Notes: generated by a model from the sequence alone, not told the origin. A stretch of 64,000 bases of DNA from Sphingobium sp. AS12 (GCF_019097845.1 NZ_JAHRGM010000024.1:474314-538313); one strand, 5' to 3'. Numbered from the stretch's first letter, positions 27,936 through 39,279 are shown. Program-made: numbers and translations.

Positions 27936-28664
27936 GTGGTGCTGCTCCTTGCCCTCTTCGCCACCCCGGCCCTCGCCGACACGCCTTGGACGCTGGTTAA
28001 AACCTACCCGCATGACCCCGCCGCCTTTACCGAGGGGCTCTTTTTTCATGACGGCGCGCTCTATGAAAGCACCGGGCTGGAGGGGCGGTCTGATATTCGC
28101 AAGGTGCGGCTGAAGGATGGCAAGGTGATCCGGCGGCGTGTGCTGGAGCCGCGCTATTTTGGCGAGGGTATCGTCAATTGGGGCGACCGGCTGATCAGCC
28201 TGACCTGGCGCCATGGTCAGGGTTTCGTCTGGAAACTGGCCGATTTCGCGCCGGTCGGGGATTTTCGCTATACGGGCGAAGGCTGGGGGCTGACGCAGGA
28301 CGGGCGGCATATCATCCAGAGCGACGGCAGCGCGCAATTGCGCTTCCTTGATCCCAAAAGCCTGGCCGAGCAGCGCCGCATCACCGTGACGTGGAACGGG
28401 CGCGCGGTCGAGCGGCTCAATGAGCTGGAATATGTGCGCGGCGAGATTTGGGCGAATATCTGGTATGAAACCAAGATTGCGCGGATCGATCCCGCGACCG
28501 GTGCGGTGATCGACTGGATCGATGTCGCGCCGCTGGTGAAGGTAGCGGGCGTGCGCGACAGTGAGGCGGTGGCGAACGGCATTGCCTATGACGCGGCGAA
28601 GGACCGGGTTTTCATCACCGGCAAATATTGGCCGAAGCTGTTTGAGATCAAGGTCGGGAAGTAG
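27936..28664 (+). CDS. Glutaminyl-peptide cyclotransferase
   Basis: 242 residues from GTG at 27936. The frame is open to 27840, but that extension only translates the REP element and gives no signal peptide start. Signal VVLLLALFATPALA, then the beta-propeller family motifs YPHDPAAFTEGLFFHDGALYESTGLEG, DRLISLTWRHGQGFVW and LNELEYVRGEIWANIWY (quoted parts under family signatures). Plant-type QC converts N-terminal Gln to pyroglutamate; periplasmic location inferred. Confidence 0.88.
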   Translation: MVLLLALFATPALADTPWTLVKTYPHDPAAFTEGLFFHDGALYESTGLEGRSDIRKVRLKDGKVIRRRVLEPRYFGEGIVNWGDRLISLTWRHGQGFVWKLADFAPVGDFRYTGEGWGLTQDGRHIIQSDGSAQLRFLDPKSLAEQRRITVTWNGRAVERLNELEYVRGEIWANIWYETKIARIDPATGAVIDWIDVAPLVKVAGVRDSEAVANGIAYDAAKDRVFITGKYWPKLFEIKVGK

Positions 28665-28666
28665 GC

Positions 28667-29536
28667 TTACCGCTTCCAGCGTGCCCAGATGGCGGTGGGG
28701 AGCAGCAGCCCGCGCGCTTCTTCGCGCACGGCCAGTTCGCCCACTTCCACCTCGCCGGGCAGGTCGGCAAAGGCCTGTCGCAGCAATTCACCGATCGCCA
28801 GCGCCGACATGCGGACGGCATAGACGGTCAGGAACAGGAAGCGGCTGTCGGCGTCGAGCAGCTGGCGACAATTGGCGATGAGCGCGGGGAGATCTTCCTC
28901 CAGCCGCCAGACTTCGCCGTCGGGGCCGCGGCCATATTTGGGCGGGTCGAGCAATATGCCATCATAGCGGCGGTTGCGCCGGACTTCGCGCGCGACGAAT
29001 TTGGCGGCGTCCTCGACGATCCAGCGCACGGGGCGATCCGCCATGCCTGACAGATCGGCATTGGCGCGGGCCTGCGCGACTGACTTTTTCGAGGCGTCTA
29101 CATGGACCATGCGCGCGCCGCTGGCCGACATGGCGAGCGTGCCGACGCCGGTATAGCCAAACAGGTTCATGACTTCGGCGTCGGGCTTGTCGGCGGTGCG
29201 GTCCCGCATCCAGTCCCACACCGGGGCCATGTCCGGGAAGAAGCCCAGATGGCGGAAGGGGGTGCAGTTCGACTGGAAGGTCACTTCCTTCCACTTCAGC
29301 GGCCAGCCCTCGGCAGGCACCGGCTTTTCGTAGAACCAGCGGCCCCCGCCCTCCTCGTCCGAGCCGGGCACGAATTCGCCGTCCGCCTTCCAGTTTTCGG
29401 TCGCGGGTGCCCACATCGCCTGCGGTTCGGGGCGGATGAAGCGGAAGCGGCCATAGCGCTCCAGCTTGCGGCCATGGCCCGAATCGATCAGGCCATAGTC
29501 GGCCCATGGTTCGCCGATGAGGGTTTGAAGGATCAT
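28667..29536 (-). CDS. Class I SAM-dependent (rRNA) methyltransferase, RlmI-like
   Basis: 289 residues. SAM loop NLFGYTGVGTLAMSASGA with acidic strand MVHVDASKKSVAQARAN; catalytic-type LLDPPKYGRGPDG. This is the RlmI/YccW-like fold without a PUA domain at the N-terminus. Likely RNA cytosine-C5 or related modification; exact target not inferable. Convergent with the cyclotransferase gene. Confidence 0.83.
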   Translation of the reverse strand: MILQTLIGEPWADYGLIDSGHGRKLERYGRFRFIRPEPQAMWAPATENWKADGEFVPGSDEEGGGRWFYEKPVPAEGWPLKWKEVTFQSNCTPFRHLGFFPDMAPVWDWMRDRTADKPDAEVMNLFGYTGVGTLAMSASGARMVHVDASKKSVAQARANADLSGMADRPVRWIVEDAAKFVAREVRRNRRYDGILLDPPKYGRGPDGEVWRLEEDLPALIANCRQLLDADSRFLFLTVYAVRMSALAIGELLRQAFADLPGEVEVGELAVREEARGLLLPTAIWARWKR

Positions 29537-29545
29537 AGCAACTCT

Positions 29546-29640
29546 CCGTTCGGGCTGAGCGAAGTCGAGGCCCCCGCCTGAGCGACAGCGAAGGCCTCAC
29601 TACGTTCGGCCGAGCCCTTCGACAGGCTCAGGGCGAACGG
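29546..29640. repeat. REP-like palindrome (TTCGCCCTGAGCGAAGTCGA family), copy 2
   Basis: Left arm CCGTTCGGGCTGAGCGAAG, right arm CTTCGACAGGCTCAGGGCG followed by AACGG, separated by a GC-rich spacer. It fills the 110-base gap between thrC and the methyltransferase on the minus strand. Confidence 0.83.
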
Positions 29641-29647
29641 ACAATAT

Positions 29648-31048
29648 CTAGGCGCGCGGGGTCGCGCGTTCGGCGACATAGGCGGTCACCGCCTCGAACG
29701 TGCCGGGCAGCTTCACATAATGTTCCTCCCGCGCGAACAGGTCGCCGACGCGGGCGGGGAGCGGCGGGCGAGTACCGGTGGCGCGCTCGACCGCGTCGCG
29801 GAACTTGGCGGCGTGGGCGGTCGCGAGCGTGACGACGGGGATCGACGGATCGAGATCGGTCGCCTGCGCCGCGGCCAGACCGATGGCGCTGTGCGGGTCG
29901 ATAATCTGCCCCGCCGCGTCATAGGCCCAGCGCATCGCCATGGTCATACCGTCGGCGTCGATCCGGGCGGACGTGAACAACGCTGCCGCACCCTCCTGCT
30001 GCGCATTGGTCAGGCGCATCGCGCGGGTCGCTTCAAAGCCGCCCATCTGCGCGGCCAGCGCCAGCCCGTCGCGCCCGCCCGCGTCGAACAGCAGCCGCTC
30101 AAAATTGGAGCTGACCTGAATGTCCATGCTGGGGGTCGCGGTCGCCACGACCTGGCCCTGGCTATAGTCGCCCTGCGACAGCGCGCGATGGAGGATATCG
30201 TTGACGTTGGTGGCGACGATCAGTTTCGCGACCGGCAGGCCCATTTTCGCAGCGACATAGCCGGCGAACACATCGCCGAAATTGCCGGTCGGGACCGAGA
30301 AGGCGACCGGGCGTTCGGGCGCGCCCAGGCGCACGGCGGCGTAGAAATAATAGACGACCTGCGCCATCAGCCGCGCCCAGTTGATGCTGTTCACGGCAGA
30401 CAGGTTAAAGCGACGCTTGAAATCGGCGTCGTTGAACATCCGCTTCACCATCGCCTGCGCGTCGTCGAAGCTACCCTCGATCGCGATATTATGGACGTTG
30501 GGCGCGCGCACGGTGGTCATCTGCCGCCGCTGCACGTCGGACACGCGGCCTTCGGGATGGAGCATGAAGATGTCGATCTTCTCACGCCCCGCCACCGCGT
30601 CGATCGCGGCAGAACCGGTGTCGCCCGACGTCGCGCCTACGATGGTCAGATGATCGTCGCGCCGCGACAGGAAACGCTCGAACAATTGGCCGAGCAATTG
30701 AAGCGCGACGTCCTTGAAGGCCAGCGTTGGGCCATGGAAGAGTTCGAGCAGCCAGTTGCGATGGTCGAGCTGAACCAGCGGCACAACCGCCTGATGGCTG
30801 AACCGACCATAGGCGGCCTGGCATAATTCGCGCAGTTCCGCCTCATCGAGCGATCCGGCAACGAACGGCGCCATGACCCGGACGGCGGTTTCGACATAGG
30901 AGAGACCCGACAGGGCGCGAATGTCGTCGGGAGAGAAGGACGGCCAGCTTTCCGGCACATATAGCCCGCCATCGGACGCAAGGCCCGCCAGCGTGACATC
31001 CTCAAAACCGAGCGCCGGTGCGCTACCCCTGGTGCTGACATATTGCAT
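29648..31048 (-). CDS. thrC: Threonine synthase
   Basis: 466 residues. N-terminal MQYVSTRGSAPALGFEDV is typical of proteobacterial ThrC. PLP lysine in GPTLAFKDVALQLLG; phosphate-binding GATSGDTGSAAI; SVPTGNFGDVFAGY. It converts O-phosphohomoserine to threonine. It lies downstream of the cytochrome oxidase genes (44 bases after surf1), an arrangement common in this group. Confidence 0.95.
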   Translation of the reverse strand: MQYVSTRGSAPALGFEDVTLAGLASDGGLYVPESWPSFSPDDIRALSGLSYVETAVRVMAPFVAGSLDEAELRELCQAAYGRFSHQAVVPLVQLDHRNWLLELFHGPTLAFKDVALQLLGQLFERFLSRRDDHLTIVGATSGDTGSAAIDAVAGREKIDIFMLHPEGRVSDVQRRQMTTVRAPNVHNIAIEGSFDDAQAMVKRMFNDADFKRRFNLSAVNSINWARLMAQVVYYFYAAVRLGAPERPVAFSVPTGNFGDVFAGYVAAKMGLPVAKLIVATNVNDILHRALSQGDYSQGQVVATATPSMDIQVSSNFERLLFDAGGRDGLALAAQMGGFEATRAMRLTNAQQEGAAALFTSARIDADGMTMAMRWAYDAAGQIIDPHSAIGLAAAQATDLDPSIPVVTLATAHAAKFRDAVERATGTRPPLPARVGDLFAREEHYVKLPGTFEAVTAYVAERATPRA

Positions 31049-31092
31049 GATGGGGAAGCGCGGTAGCGATGCGCGCGCCTATCGGCAAGCTT

Positions 31093-31728
31093 TTAGGGCG
31101 ATTTGGGCGCGTTGCGGCGGCGCAGGGCGAGAATATAGATGATAGACGCGACGGCGGCGAAGAAGAACCACTGCACCGCATAGGCCAGATGGTTGTTGGG
31201 GACGTCGGCGGCGCTGGGCGGGGCCGAGGGTTTGAGGCCCGCAGGTGCCGTGCGCGCGATCAGCATGGGGCGGAGCGGCATGGCCTTGCCGCCGATGCGG
31301 GTCAGCAGCGCGCGGTGGTCGGGTTCCTCGCTGATCCAGCCTGCCACCTGCCCGCCGGTCCAGGCGACCTTGGCATCGGGGCGTTCCGTCACGCCAAGGG
31401 CTACCAGAGCGCCCGGTCCCTCCGCTCCGGTGGCGCATTGGGCGATGTGGCGATAGCCGGTCGAGCCATCGGCGGCGCGGCCTGCCTCGACCTGCCAGCC
31501 GATAACGCGCAGACATTGGACCGAGGACGGGCGGAAGAGGATTTCGGGCGACACCGGCGACAATTGCGGGAAGGCGACCGGGGGACGGGCCGGGTTGCTG
31601 GCGGCCAGCTGCAGCGCCTGCGCCTTTTCTGCACGGCGCTGGAACTGCCAGATGCCAAGGCCGATCATGACCAGCACCGCGGCCATAACGATGATGGTCG
31701 GGATGATAGGGATGCGCAGCTTGCTCAT
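31093..31728 (-). CDS. SURF1 family cytochrome oxidase assembly protein
   Basis: 211 residues. Two terminal membrane helices (about 6-24 and 184-202) flank a periplasmic domain, the SURF1 layout. C-terminal PNNHLAYAVQWFFFA is the family signature. SURF1 supports heme a insertion into subunit I. Overlaps the DUF983 gene by ATGA. Confidence 0.92.
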   Translation of the reverse strand: MSKLRIPIIPTIIVMAAVLVMIGLGIWQFQRRAEKAQALQLAASNPARPPVAFPQLSPVSPEILFRPSSVQCLRVIGWQVEAGRAADGSTGYRHIAQCATGAEGPGALVALGVTERPDAKVAWTGGQVAGWISEEPDHRALLTRIGGKAMPLRPMLIARTAPAGLKPSAPPSAADVPNNHLAYAVQWFFFAAVASIIYILALRRRNAPKSP

Positions 31729-32123
31729 GCGTCGGGGCCTTTGCTGGCGATGCGGCCTTCGCGGGCGCGGTTGCGATATTCCAGTGTCAGCAGCGCGCCC
31801 TTGGCGACGCGCAGGCTGGCGACCACGGCGATGGTGGTGAGCGGGGTCCAGAGCAGGATATGCACCCAGAGCGGCGGGTGGAGATTGAGTTCCAGCGCCA
31901 GCGCCAGCACGACCATCAGCGTGCCGACAATCAGCGTCAGGAAGGCGGCGGGACCGTCGCCGACATTGAACTGGACATAGTCAAGACCGCAAGCACGGCA
32001 ACTGGGTGCGAATCGGACCGGGCCGTCGAACATGGTCGCCGCGCCGCATTTGGGGCAAGCACCCCGCGCGGCATCGAGCAGAAGCGGCGCTGCGGGGCGG
32101 ACGGGTTCGACTGGCGTTATCAT
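31725..32123 (-). CDS. DUF983 membrane protein with zinc-ribbon-like N-terminus
   Basis: 132 residues from ATG at 32123; the open frame continues to 32171 across the coxC terminator, so the shorter start is preferred. CPKCG and CRACG pairs (about 22-50) resemble a zinc ribbon; two hydrophobic helices follow (about 60-105). DUF983 genes commonly follow coxC in alphaproteobacteria. Function unknown. Confidence 0.85.
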   Translation of the reverse strand: MITPVEPVRPAAPLLLDAARGACPKCGAATMFDGPVRFAPSCRACGLDYVQFNVGDGPAAFLTLIVGTLMVVLALALELNLHPPLWVHILLWTPLTTIAVVASLRVAKGALLTLEYRNRAREGRIASKGPDA

Positions 32124-32156
32124 CGGGCTGGCATAGCGGGCGGCGGCCCAAAAGAA

Positions 32157-32182
32157 AACGGCCGGGGACAAGCCCGGCCGTT
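32157..32182 (-). terminator. Rho-independent terminator after coxC
   Basis: Perfect 10-bp stem AACGGCCGGG/CCCGGCCGTT with a 6-base loop. On the minus strand it is followed by TTCTTTT. It lies 29 bases past the coxC stop, before DUF983, so it likely reduces read-through from cox genes into DUF983-surf1-thrC. Confidence 0.85.
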
Positions 32183-32210
32183 ATTCATATTGTCAGCGAT
32201 CGCGGAGTGA

Positions 32211-33041
32211 TCAGCCGCCGTGGATCGGCGCGCCCCAGCCACCCCAGACATAGATGGCGACGAAGAGGAACAGCCACACCACGTCGACGAAATGCCAGTA
32301 CCAGGCAGCGGCTTCAAAGCCGAAATGCTGGCGCGGGGTGAAGTGGCCCTTATAGGCGCGGACCAGATTGACGATCAGGAAGATCGTGCCGACCAGAACG
32401 TGGAAACCGTGGAAGCCGGTCGCCATGTAGAAGGCCGAGCTATAGGGGTTGCCGCCGAAATCGAACGGGGCATGGGCATATTCATAAGCCTGCACGCAGG
32501 AGAAGATCGCGCCCAGGATGATGGTGCACCACAGACCCTTGATCAGGCCGTCCCGGTCACCGTGGATCAGCGCATGGTGCGCCCAGGTGACGGTGGTGCC
32601 GGAGCAGAGCAGGATCAGCGTGTTGAGCAGTGGCAGCTCAAAGGCGTTCATGACTTCCACGCCCTTCGACGGGAACAGGCCGTCGATCGGGGGCAGCGCG
32701 CTGGGGAACAGCGAGAAGTCGAAAAAGGCCCAGAACCAGCCGACGAAGAACATCACTTCCGATGCGATGAACAGGATCATGCCGTAGCGCAGGTGCAGCT
32801 GGACCACGGGGGTGTGATCGCCCGCATGGGCTTCCGCCACGACATTGGCCCACCAGCTGTAGAAGGTGAACAATACGCCGGCCAGGCCGAGCAGGAACAC
32901 CCAGCCGCCGCCAGCGGGCAGCGCGTCGGGGTGCATCCACATGATCCCGCCAAAGGCCATGACCAGCGCCGACATGGCGCCAAACAAGGGCCAGATGCTG
33001 GGCGGGAGAATATGATAATCGTGATTCTTGGCGCCTGCCAT
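32211..33041 (-). CDS. coxC: Cytochrome c oxidase subunit III
   Basis: 276 residues, seven membrane helices. Signatures [17 protein letters not shown] at the N-terminus, [33 protein letters not shown] and [15 protein letters not shown]. Stabilises proton and oxygen delivery to subunit I of the aa3-type oxidase. Confidence 0.97.
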   Translation of the reverse strand: MAGAKNHDYHILPPSIWPLFGAMSALVMAFGGIMWMHPDALPAGGGWVFLLGLAGVLFTFYSWWANVVAEAHAGDHTPVVQLHLRYGMILFIASEVMFFVGWFWAFFDFSLFPSALPPIDGLFPSKGVEVMNAFELPLLNTLILLCSGTTVTWAHHALIHGDRDGLIKGLWCTIILGAIFSCVQAYEYAHAPFDFGGNPYSSAFYMATGFHGFHVLVGTIFLIVNLVRAYKGHFTPRQHFGFEAAAWYWHFVDVVWLFLFVAIYVWGGWGAPIHGG

Positions 33042-33085
33042 GACTGCTCTTCCCTGTTCGCTTGTCCGTGTTCTTAACTCGTGCC

Positions 33086-33661
33086 TTAGCTTGGCTTCTT
33101 GTCCTGCTCAACAGGGTAGAAGGTATAGCTGAGGGTAATTTGCTGCGTATCCTTGTTATCCGGGTCATTGAGGATCTTGGGATCGACGAAATAGAGGACG
33201 GGCATCCGCACCTCCTGCCCCGGTTGCAAGGTCTGCTGGGTGAAGCAGAAACATTGAATCTTGGTGAAATAGGCCCCGGCCTGCGACGGGGTCACGTTGA
33301 AGCTGGCGGTGCCGGTGACCGGCTTGTCCGACATATTCTTCGCGATGAAGATCGCCATGTCCTTGCTGCCCACGGTCACCGTATCGGTGCGATGTTCGGG
33401 GTAGAATTGCCAGGGCATCCCCGGCTGGACATTGGAATCGAAGCGGATCGACATGGTGTGGCCCGCCGCTTCGCGCACCTGCACATTGGCGTCCGCGCGC
33501 ATCGTCGTGCCGCCAAAGCCGGTCTGTTCGCAAAAGATGCGGTAGAGCGGGACCGACGCAAAGCCGAGCGCCAGCATCGACAGGCCGACGCCCGCCATGG
33601 CGATCATCGTCCGGCGATTGCGCCGGTCGCGGTCGAATGGGGAAGGCGGCAGCGTCGCCAT
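33086..33661 (-). CDS. ctaG: Cytochrome c oxidase assembly protein CtaG/Cox11
   Basis: 191 residues from ATG at 33661, overlapping the previous small gene by one base (TGATG). N-terminal membrane anchor (about 18-40), periplasmic copper domain with [10 protein letters not shown] (CxCF copper-binding) and FYPEH near the middle. Delivers CuB to subunit I. The longer open frame to 34108 is antisense/shadow of ctaB. Confidence 0.95.
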   Translation of the reverse strand: MATLPPSPFDRDRRNRRTMIAMAGVGLSMLALGFASVPLYRIFCEQTGFGGTTMRADANVQVREAAGHTMSIRFDSNVQPGMPWQFYPEHRTDTVTVGSKDMAIFIAKNMSDKPVTGTASFNVTPSQAGAYFTKIQCFCFTQQTLQPGQEVRMPVLYFVDPKILNDPDNKDTQQITLSYTFYPVEQDKKPS

Positions 33662-33798
33662 CAGATCGCGCTGCTCCCGCCGATCTTGGCCAGGGTGATG
33701 GCGTAGAACAGGATCACCAGCGCCGCCAGAATGAGGCCCGTCACCAGCGCGCGCGACTTTTGCCGGGCGCGGATCAGCTTTTCTTCGTCTGGGGTCAT
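33661..33798 (-). CDS. 45-aa single-span protein in the cox operon
   Basis: 45 residues: a charged N-terminus ([16 protein letters not shown]) and one helix (about 18-38) with the sequence [20 protein letters not shown] (20 residues). ATG at 33798 lies in an ATGA overlap with the ctaB stop, and its TGA overlaps the ctaG ATG. Small single-span genes occur at this place in other alphaproteobacterial cox operons; a role in oxidase assembly is inferred from position only. Confidence 0.8.
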   Translation of the reverse strand: MTPDEEKLIRARQKSRALVTGLILAALVILFYAITLAKIGGSSAI

Positions 33799-34703
33799 GC
33801 GAGTAGCCAGCGGTCGACGACCACTGCTCCAAAGAGGAGGAAAAGATAGAGGATCGAATATTTGAACAGACGCCGTTCCGGTCCCATCCGCGCGGGATCA
33901 CTTTCGCGACGGCGATAGACCTGGAAGGCAAAGACGGCGAACAGCAATGTGCCCAGCAGCGCCACGGTGCCGTAGAGCAGGCCAGTGAGGCGCAGCAGCA
34001 CCGGGGCCATTGCCGCAACCGCCATGATCGCGGTGTAGAACCAGATCTGGCGACGGGTCGCGACTTCACCTGAGACGACCGGCAGCATCGGTATGCCCGC
34101 CGCCGCATAATCGGTTTTGACGAACAGGGCGAGCGCCCAGAAATGGGGTGGCGTCCAGAAGAAAATCAGCATGAACAGCGCAACCGGCAGGGCCGTTACA
34201 TCCCCGGTCACTGCCGCCCAGCCGATCACGGGTGGAAAGGCACCGGCCGCGCCGCCAATGACGATATTCTGCGCCGTGCGGGGCTTGAGCCAGATGGTAT
34301 ATACGAACACGTAGAAGAGGATCGACACGGCAAGCACGATCGCCGCCAGCCAGTTGGTCGCCATGCCCATCAATATGACCGAGAAGAAGGACAGGCCAAC
34401 GCCAAAATGTAGCGCCGATGTGCGGTCCATGCGCCCGGCGGGCAGAGGGCGATTGGCGGTGCGCTTCATCTTCGCGTCGATATCCGCCTCATACCATTGG
34501 TTGAGCGTAGCGGCTGCGCCTGCGCCCAGCGCAATACACAGGATGGCGGTGAAGGCCAGCACCGGATGGATATGGCCGGGTGCCGCCAGCAGACCGCACA
34601 GGCCGGTAAACACCACCAAAGTCATGACGCGCGGCTTGGTCAGCGCGAGGAAGTCGCGCCAGTGGGCCGTGATCGGAGCGGTGGTCAGCATAGCGGTCGT
34701 CAT
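33795..34703 (-). CDS. ctaB: Protoheme IX farnesyltransferase
   Basis: 302 residues from ATG at 34703 ([19 protein letters not shown]). UbiA-fold motifs [21 protein letters not shown] (first Asp-rich loop; key NxxxDxxxDxxMxRT) and the second loop near [17 protein letters not shown]. Makes heme O for the oxidase. Eight or nine membrane helices. Positioned between coxA and ctaG. Confidence 0.95.
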   Translation of the reverse strand: MTTAMLTTAPITAHWRDFLALTKPRVMTLVVFTGLCGLLAAPGHIHPVLAFTAILCIALGAGAAATLNQWYEADIDAKMKRTANRPLPAGRMDRTSALHFGVGLSFFSVILMGMATNWLAAIVLAVSILFYVFVYTIWLKPRTAQNIVIGGAAGAFPPVIGWAAVTGDVTALPVALFMLIFFWTPPHFWALALFVKTDYAAAGIPMLPVVSGEVATRRQIWFYTAIMAVAAMAPVLLRLTGLLYGTVALLGTLLFAVFAFQVYRRRESDPARMGPERRLFKYSILYLFLLFGAVVVDRWLLA

Positions 34704-34792
34704 ATCGGTTCCAGCCCCACGCATTGGGGGCATATAGCATGAGGGGGCGGGCTTGGCACCCGCCCCCTCGATCATGTCAGTATGTCCGACAA

Positions 34793-36505
<1,713 letters not shown>

Positions 36506-37513
36506 TCAAAGCTTGGCGTCAGCGGCGGGCGCGGCGGCGGCGGCGGCAACGGCGGGTGCCGCGCCAGCGGGCTTGCCGCCCTGCGAGAGTACCCACTGGT
36601 CGAACTGCGCAGGCGGCAGTGCCTCGATCGCGATCGGCATGAAGCCGTGGCGCGCGCCGCACAGTTCCGAACACTGGCCGTAATAGACGCCCGGCTTTTC
36701 GATGGTGAAGCTCTTTTCATTCAGGCGACCGGGAACGGCGTCCATCTTAACCCAGAGCGAAGGCACCGCGAAGCTGTGGATGACGTCGGCGGCGGTGATG
36801 ATCAGCTTGATCGGGCGACCGGCGGGCAGGATCAGACGGTTGTCGGCGGCCAGCTGATGCGGTTCGCCGCTGGCCTTGGCCTGTTCCTCGGTCAGCATGT
36901 TCGACACGAATTCGGGGATGCCCGCGTCGGGATATTCATAGCCCCAATACCATTGGTAGCCGGTGACCTTGACGGTCAGCGCATCCTTGGGCGCGGGCTT
37001 ATACTGGTCGGCCAGCAGGCCGATCGATGGCACCGCGACGACCAGCAGGATCAGCACCGGCAGCACCGTCCACACCACTTCGATGAAAGTGTTGTGCGAC
37101 GTCTTGGACGGGATCGGGTTCGCGCTCGCCCGGAAGCGCCACATGGCATAGAGCATCAGGGCAAGGACGAGGATGGAAATCGCGAAGATCAGCGGCAGCA
37201 GCATCTTGTCATGCAGCCAGCGGGCGGTGTGGCCGGTGGAGGTGAACTGCTCCTGCAGCGTGACTTCGCCCGGCTTTGGCATACCAATGCCTTCGGTCGG
37301 CTTCATGCGCGGCGGCGCGGCGACCTTGGCCACAGGCGCGGCCTCGGCAGCCGGTGCGGCAGCGTTGGCGGCCGAATCAGCCGGAGCAGCGGCATTGTCC
37401 GCAGCTGGCGCGGCGGCGGCGACATTATCCTGCGCCAGCGCCTGACCGTTCATCGCGATCGATGGCGCGAAGGCCAGCAATCCGGCGAGAACGAGCGATT
37501 TCACCTTGTTCAT
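36506..37513 (-). CDS. coxB: Cytochrome c oxidase subunit II
   Basis: 335 residues. Signal peptide 1-28 (ending QALAQ), an Ala/Pro-rich linker (30-65), two membrane helices (about 108-130 and 150-170), then the CuA cupredoxin domain with YYGQCSELCGARHGFMP (CxxxCxxxHxxM). The C-terminus is an Ala-rich tail. First gene of the oxidase operon. Confidence 0.97.
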   Translation of the reverse strand: MNKVKSLVLAGLLAFAPSIAMNGQALAQDNVAAAAPAADNAAAPADSAANAAAPAAEAAPVAKVAAPPRMKPTEGIGMPKPGEVTLQEQFTSTGHTARWLHDKMLLPLIFAISILVLALMLYAMWRFRASANPIPSKTSHNTFIEVVWTVLPVLILLVVAVPSIGLLADQYKPAPKDALTVKVTGYQWYWGYEYPDAGIPEFVSNMLTEEQAKASGEPHQLAADNRLILPAGRPIKLIITAADVIHSFAVPSLWVKMDAVPGRLNEKSFTIEKPGVYYGQCSELCGARHGFMPIAIEALPPAQFDQWVLSQGGKPAGAAPAVAAAAAAPAADAKL

Positions 37514-37787
37514 AGCGTATTCTTACCCCGTAACCCCTTGGCGCCGCTGCAACGAAGACGCGCGTCTGCGCATCGCCCCCGCCCGGTCGGTTCTGCCGCG
37601 GCTTATAGGCATGGTTTTTTCATGCCTCAAGCTTCCATGACCAGATTTTCTTCGCTGTTGCAACGTCCCCTTTGGCCCCCTATTTCGCAGCGGCGCGCAC
37701 AGGGGCGCGATCATGGCGCGTCGCGTGCGTCATGTTTACAGGGATATGATGGGGGGCAGAGCGCCCGCATGGCCCGCGACAGGATAG
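37514..37787. promoter_or_regulatory. Divergent coxB/pyrE control region
   Basis: 274 non-coding bases separate coxB (minus) from pyrE (plus). The clearest structure is AGGCATG-GTTTTTT-CATGCCT at 37607-37627, a 7-bp perfect stem with a T-rich loop. No confident -35/-10 pair could be assigned by eye. Confidence 0.4.
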
Positions 37788-38378
37788 ATGAACGGCATGA
37801 GCGACGAAGAGGTTTTGGCGGAATTCCGGGCAGCAGGGGCATTGCTGGAAGGACATTTCATATTGTCGTCGGGTCGCCGCAGCGCCAATTATCTGCAATG
37901 CGCCCGCGTGCTGATGAATGCCGAGCGCGCCGGGACACTCGCCCGCGCGATGGTGCAGAAACTGCCGCGCGAATTGCGGCAGGAGATCGACCTGGTGGTT
38001 TCGCCAGCCATGGGCGGGCTGATCGTCGGGCATGAAGTCGGCCGCGCGCTGGGCAAGGATGCTGTGTTTCTGGAACGGCCCGAAGGGGCGTTCGAGCTGC
38101 GCCGGGGCTTTGCCATATCGCCCGGACAGAAAGTGCTCATGGTCGAGGATGTCGTGACCACGGGCCTGTCGTCGCGCCAGGCGATCGAGGCGGTGACGGC
38201 AGAAGGCGGCATCGTCATCGCCGAAGCCGCCCTGGTGGATCGGTCGGCGGGCGAGGTGGAGCTGGGCGTCCCCTTCTATCCGCTCGTGTCGATCAATTTC
38301 CCGGTCTATGAAGCCGATGCGGTGCCGCCTGAGCTGGCGGCGATCCCGGCGATCAAGCCGGGCAGCCGGAAGATATAG
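37788..38378 (+). CDS. pyrE: Orotate phosphoribosyltransferase
   Basis: 196 residues; ATG at 37788 or nine bases later at 37797 (the latter has better SD spacing). PRPP-binding loop VLMVEDVVTTGLSSRQAIEAV, VSPAMGGLIVGHEVGRAL and the flexible FLERPEGAFELRRGF loop. Fifth step of pyrimidine synthesis. Starts a plus-strand run pyrE-pdxJ-acpS-lepB. Confidence 0.95.
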   Translation: MNGMSDEEVLAEFRAAGALLEGHFILSSGRRSANYLQCARVLMNAERAGTLARAMVQKLPRELRQEIDLVVSPAMGGLIVGHEVGRALGKDAVFLERPEGAFELRRGFAISPGQKVLMVEDVVTTGLSSRQAIEAVTAEGGIVIAEAALVDRSAGEVELGVPFYPLVSINFPVYEADAVPPELAAIPAIKPGSRKI

Positions 38379-38381
38379 CCG

Positions 38382-39119
38382 ATGCCCCACTCCCCCGCAC
38401 CGCTGCGCCTGGGCGTCAATATCGACCATGTGGCGACCATCCGCAATGCGCGCGGCGGGGATCATCCCGATCCGGTGAAGGCGGCGTTGCTGGCGGTAAA
38501 AGCGGGGGCGGACGGGATCACCGCGCATCTGCGCGAGGACCGGCGGCATATTCGCGACGAGGATGTCGCGACCCTGATGGCGGCGCTGAACGTGCCGCTC
38601 AATCTGGAGATGGCGGCGACGGCGGAGATGCTGGACATTGCGCTGCGCTACAAGCCGCACGCCGCCTGCATCGTGCCGGAAAAGCGCGAGGAGCGCACGA
38701 CCGAGGGTGGGCTGGACGCGGCGGGACAGTTTGAATCGCTTCAGCCCATCGTGAAGGCGCTGGGTGACGCGGGCATCCGGGTGAGCCTCTTCATCGAGGC
38801 GGACGCGCGCCAGATCGACGCGGCGATCCGGCTGGGCGCGCCGGTGGTGGAATTTCACACCGGCGCCTATGCCCACATGCACGGCGAAGCGCGCGCGGCG
38901 GAACTGCGCAAGCTGGCCGATGCCGCCGCGCTGGCAGCCAAGAACGGGATCGAGCCTCATGCCGGGCACGGTCTGACCTTCGACAATGTCGCGCCGATCG
39001 CCGCCATCCCGCAGGTCGCCGAACTCAATATCGGCCATTTCCTGATCGGCGAGGCGATCTTCGGCGGGCTGGAGGGCAGTATCAGAGAGATGCGGCGGCA
39101 AATGGATCTGGCGCGGTGA
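38382..39119 (+). CDS. pdxJ: Pyridoxine 5'-phosphate synthase
   Basis: 245 residues, three bases after pyr[18 protein letters not shown] at the N-terminus carries the catalytic His; [32 protein letters not shown] and [13 protein letters not shown] complete the family signature. Condenses deoxyxylulose phosphate with aminoacetone phosphate to PNP. Confidence 0.96.
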   Translation: MPHSPAPLRLGVNIDHVATIRNARGGDHPDPVKAALLAVKAGADGITAHLREDRRHIRDEDVATLMAALNVPLNLEMAATAEMLDIALRYKPHAACIVPEKREERTTEGGLDAAGQFESLQPIVKALGDAGIRVSLFIEADARQIDAAIRLGAPVVEFHTGAYAHMHGEARAAELRKLADAAALAAKNGIEPHAGHGLTFDNVAPIAAIPQVAELNIGHFLIGEAIFGGLEGSIREMRRQMDLAR

Positions 39120-39148
39120 GTCAAGATATCGATCGCGACGATTCTTCA

Positions 39149-39271
39149 CCCCTCCCCTTCAGGGGAGGGGACGGGGGTGGGGGCCATCGTCTTGGCACCG
39201 CGTCTGCGGCACGCTCCCACCCCAACCCTTCAAACGAGGCACGTGACTCGTTTGAACCTGAAGGGGAGGGG
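39149..39271. repeat. Compound palindromic element before acpS
   Basis: CCCCTCCCCTTCAGGGGAGGGG, noted by its arms CCCCTCCCC/GGGGAGGGG at 39149-39170, followed by a second perfect 10-bp hairpin TTCAAACGAG/CTCGTTTGAA at 39229-39256 and then AAGGGGAGGGG at 39261-39271, which doubles as the acpS ribosome binding site. The outer parts (CACCCCAACCCTTCAAA and TTTGAACCTGAAGGGGAGG) can pair imperfectly. Confidence 0.8.
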
Positions 39272-39279
39272 CTTTCAAG

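Noticed and set aside
33662..34108. Long CtaG frame extending into ctaB
   Set aside because: The extra codons are a shadow of ctaB. The CtaG membrane anchor begins right after the ATG at 33661.
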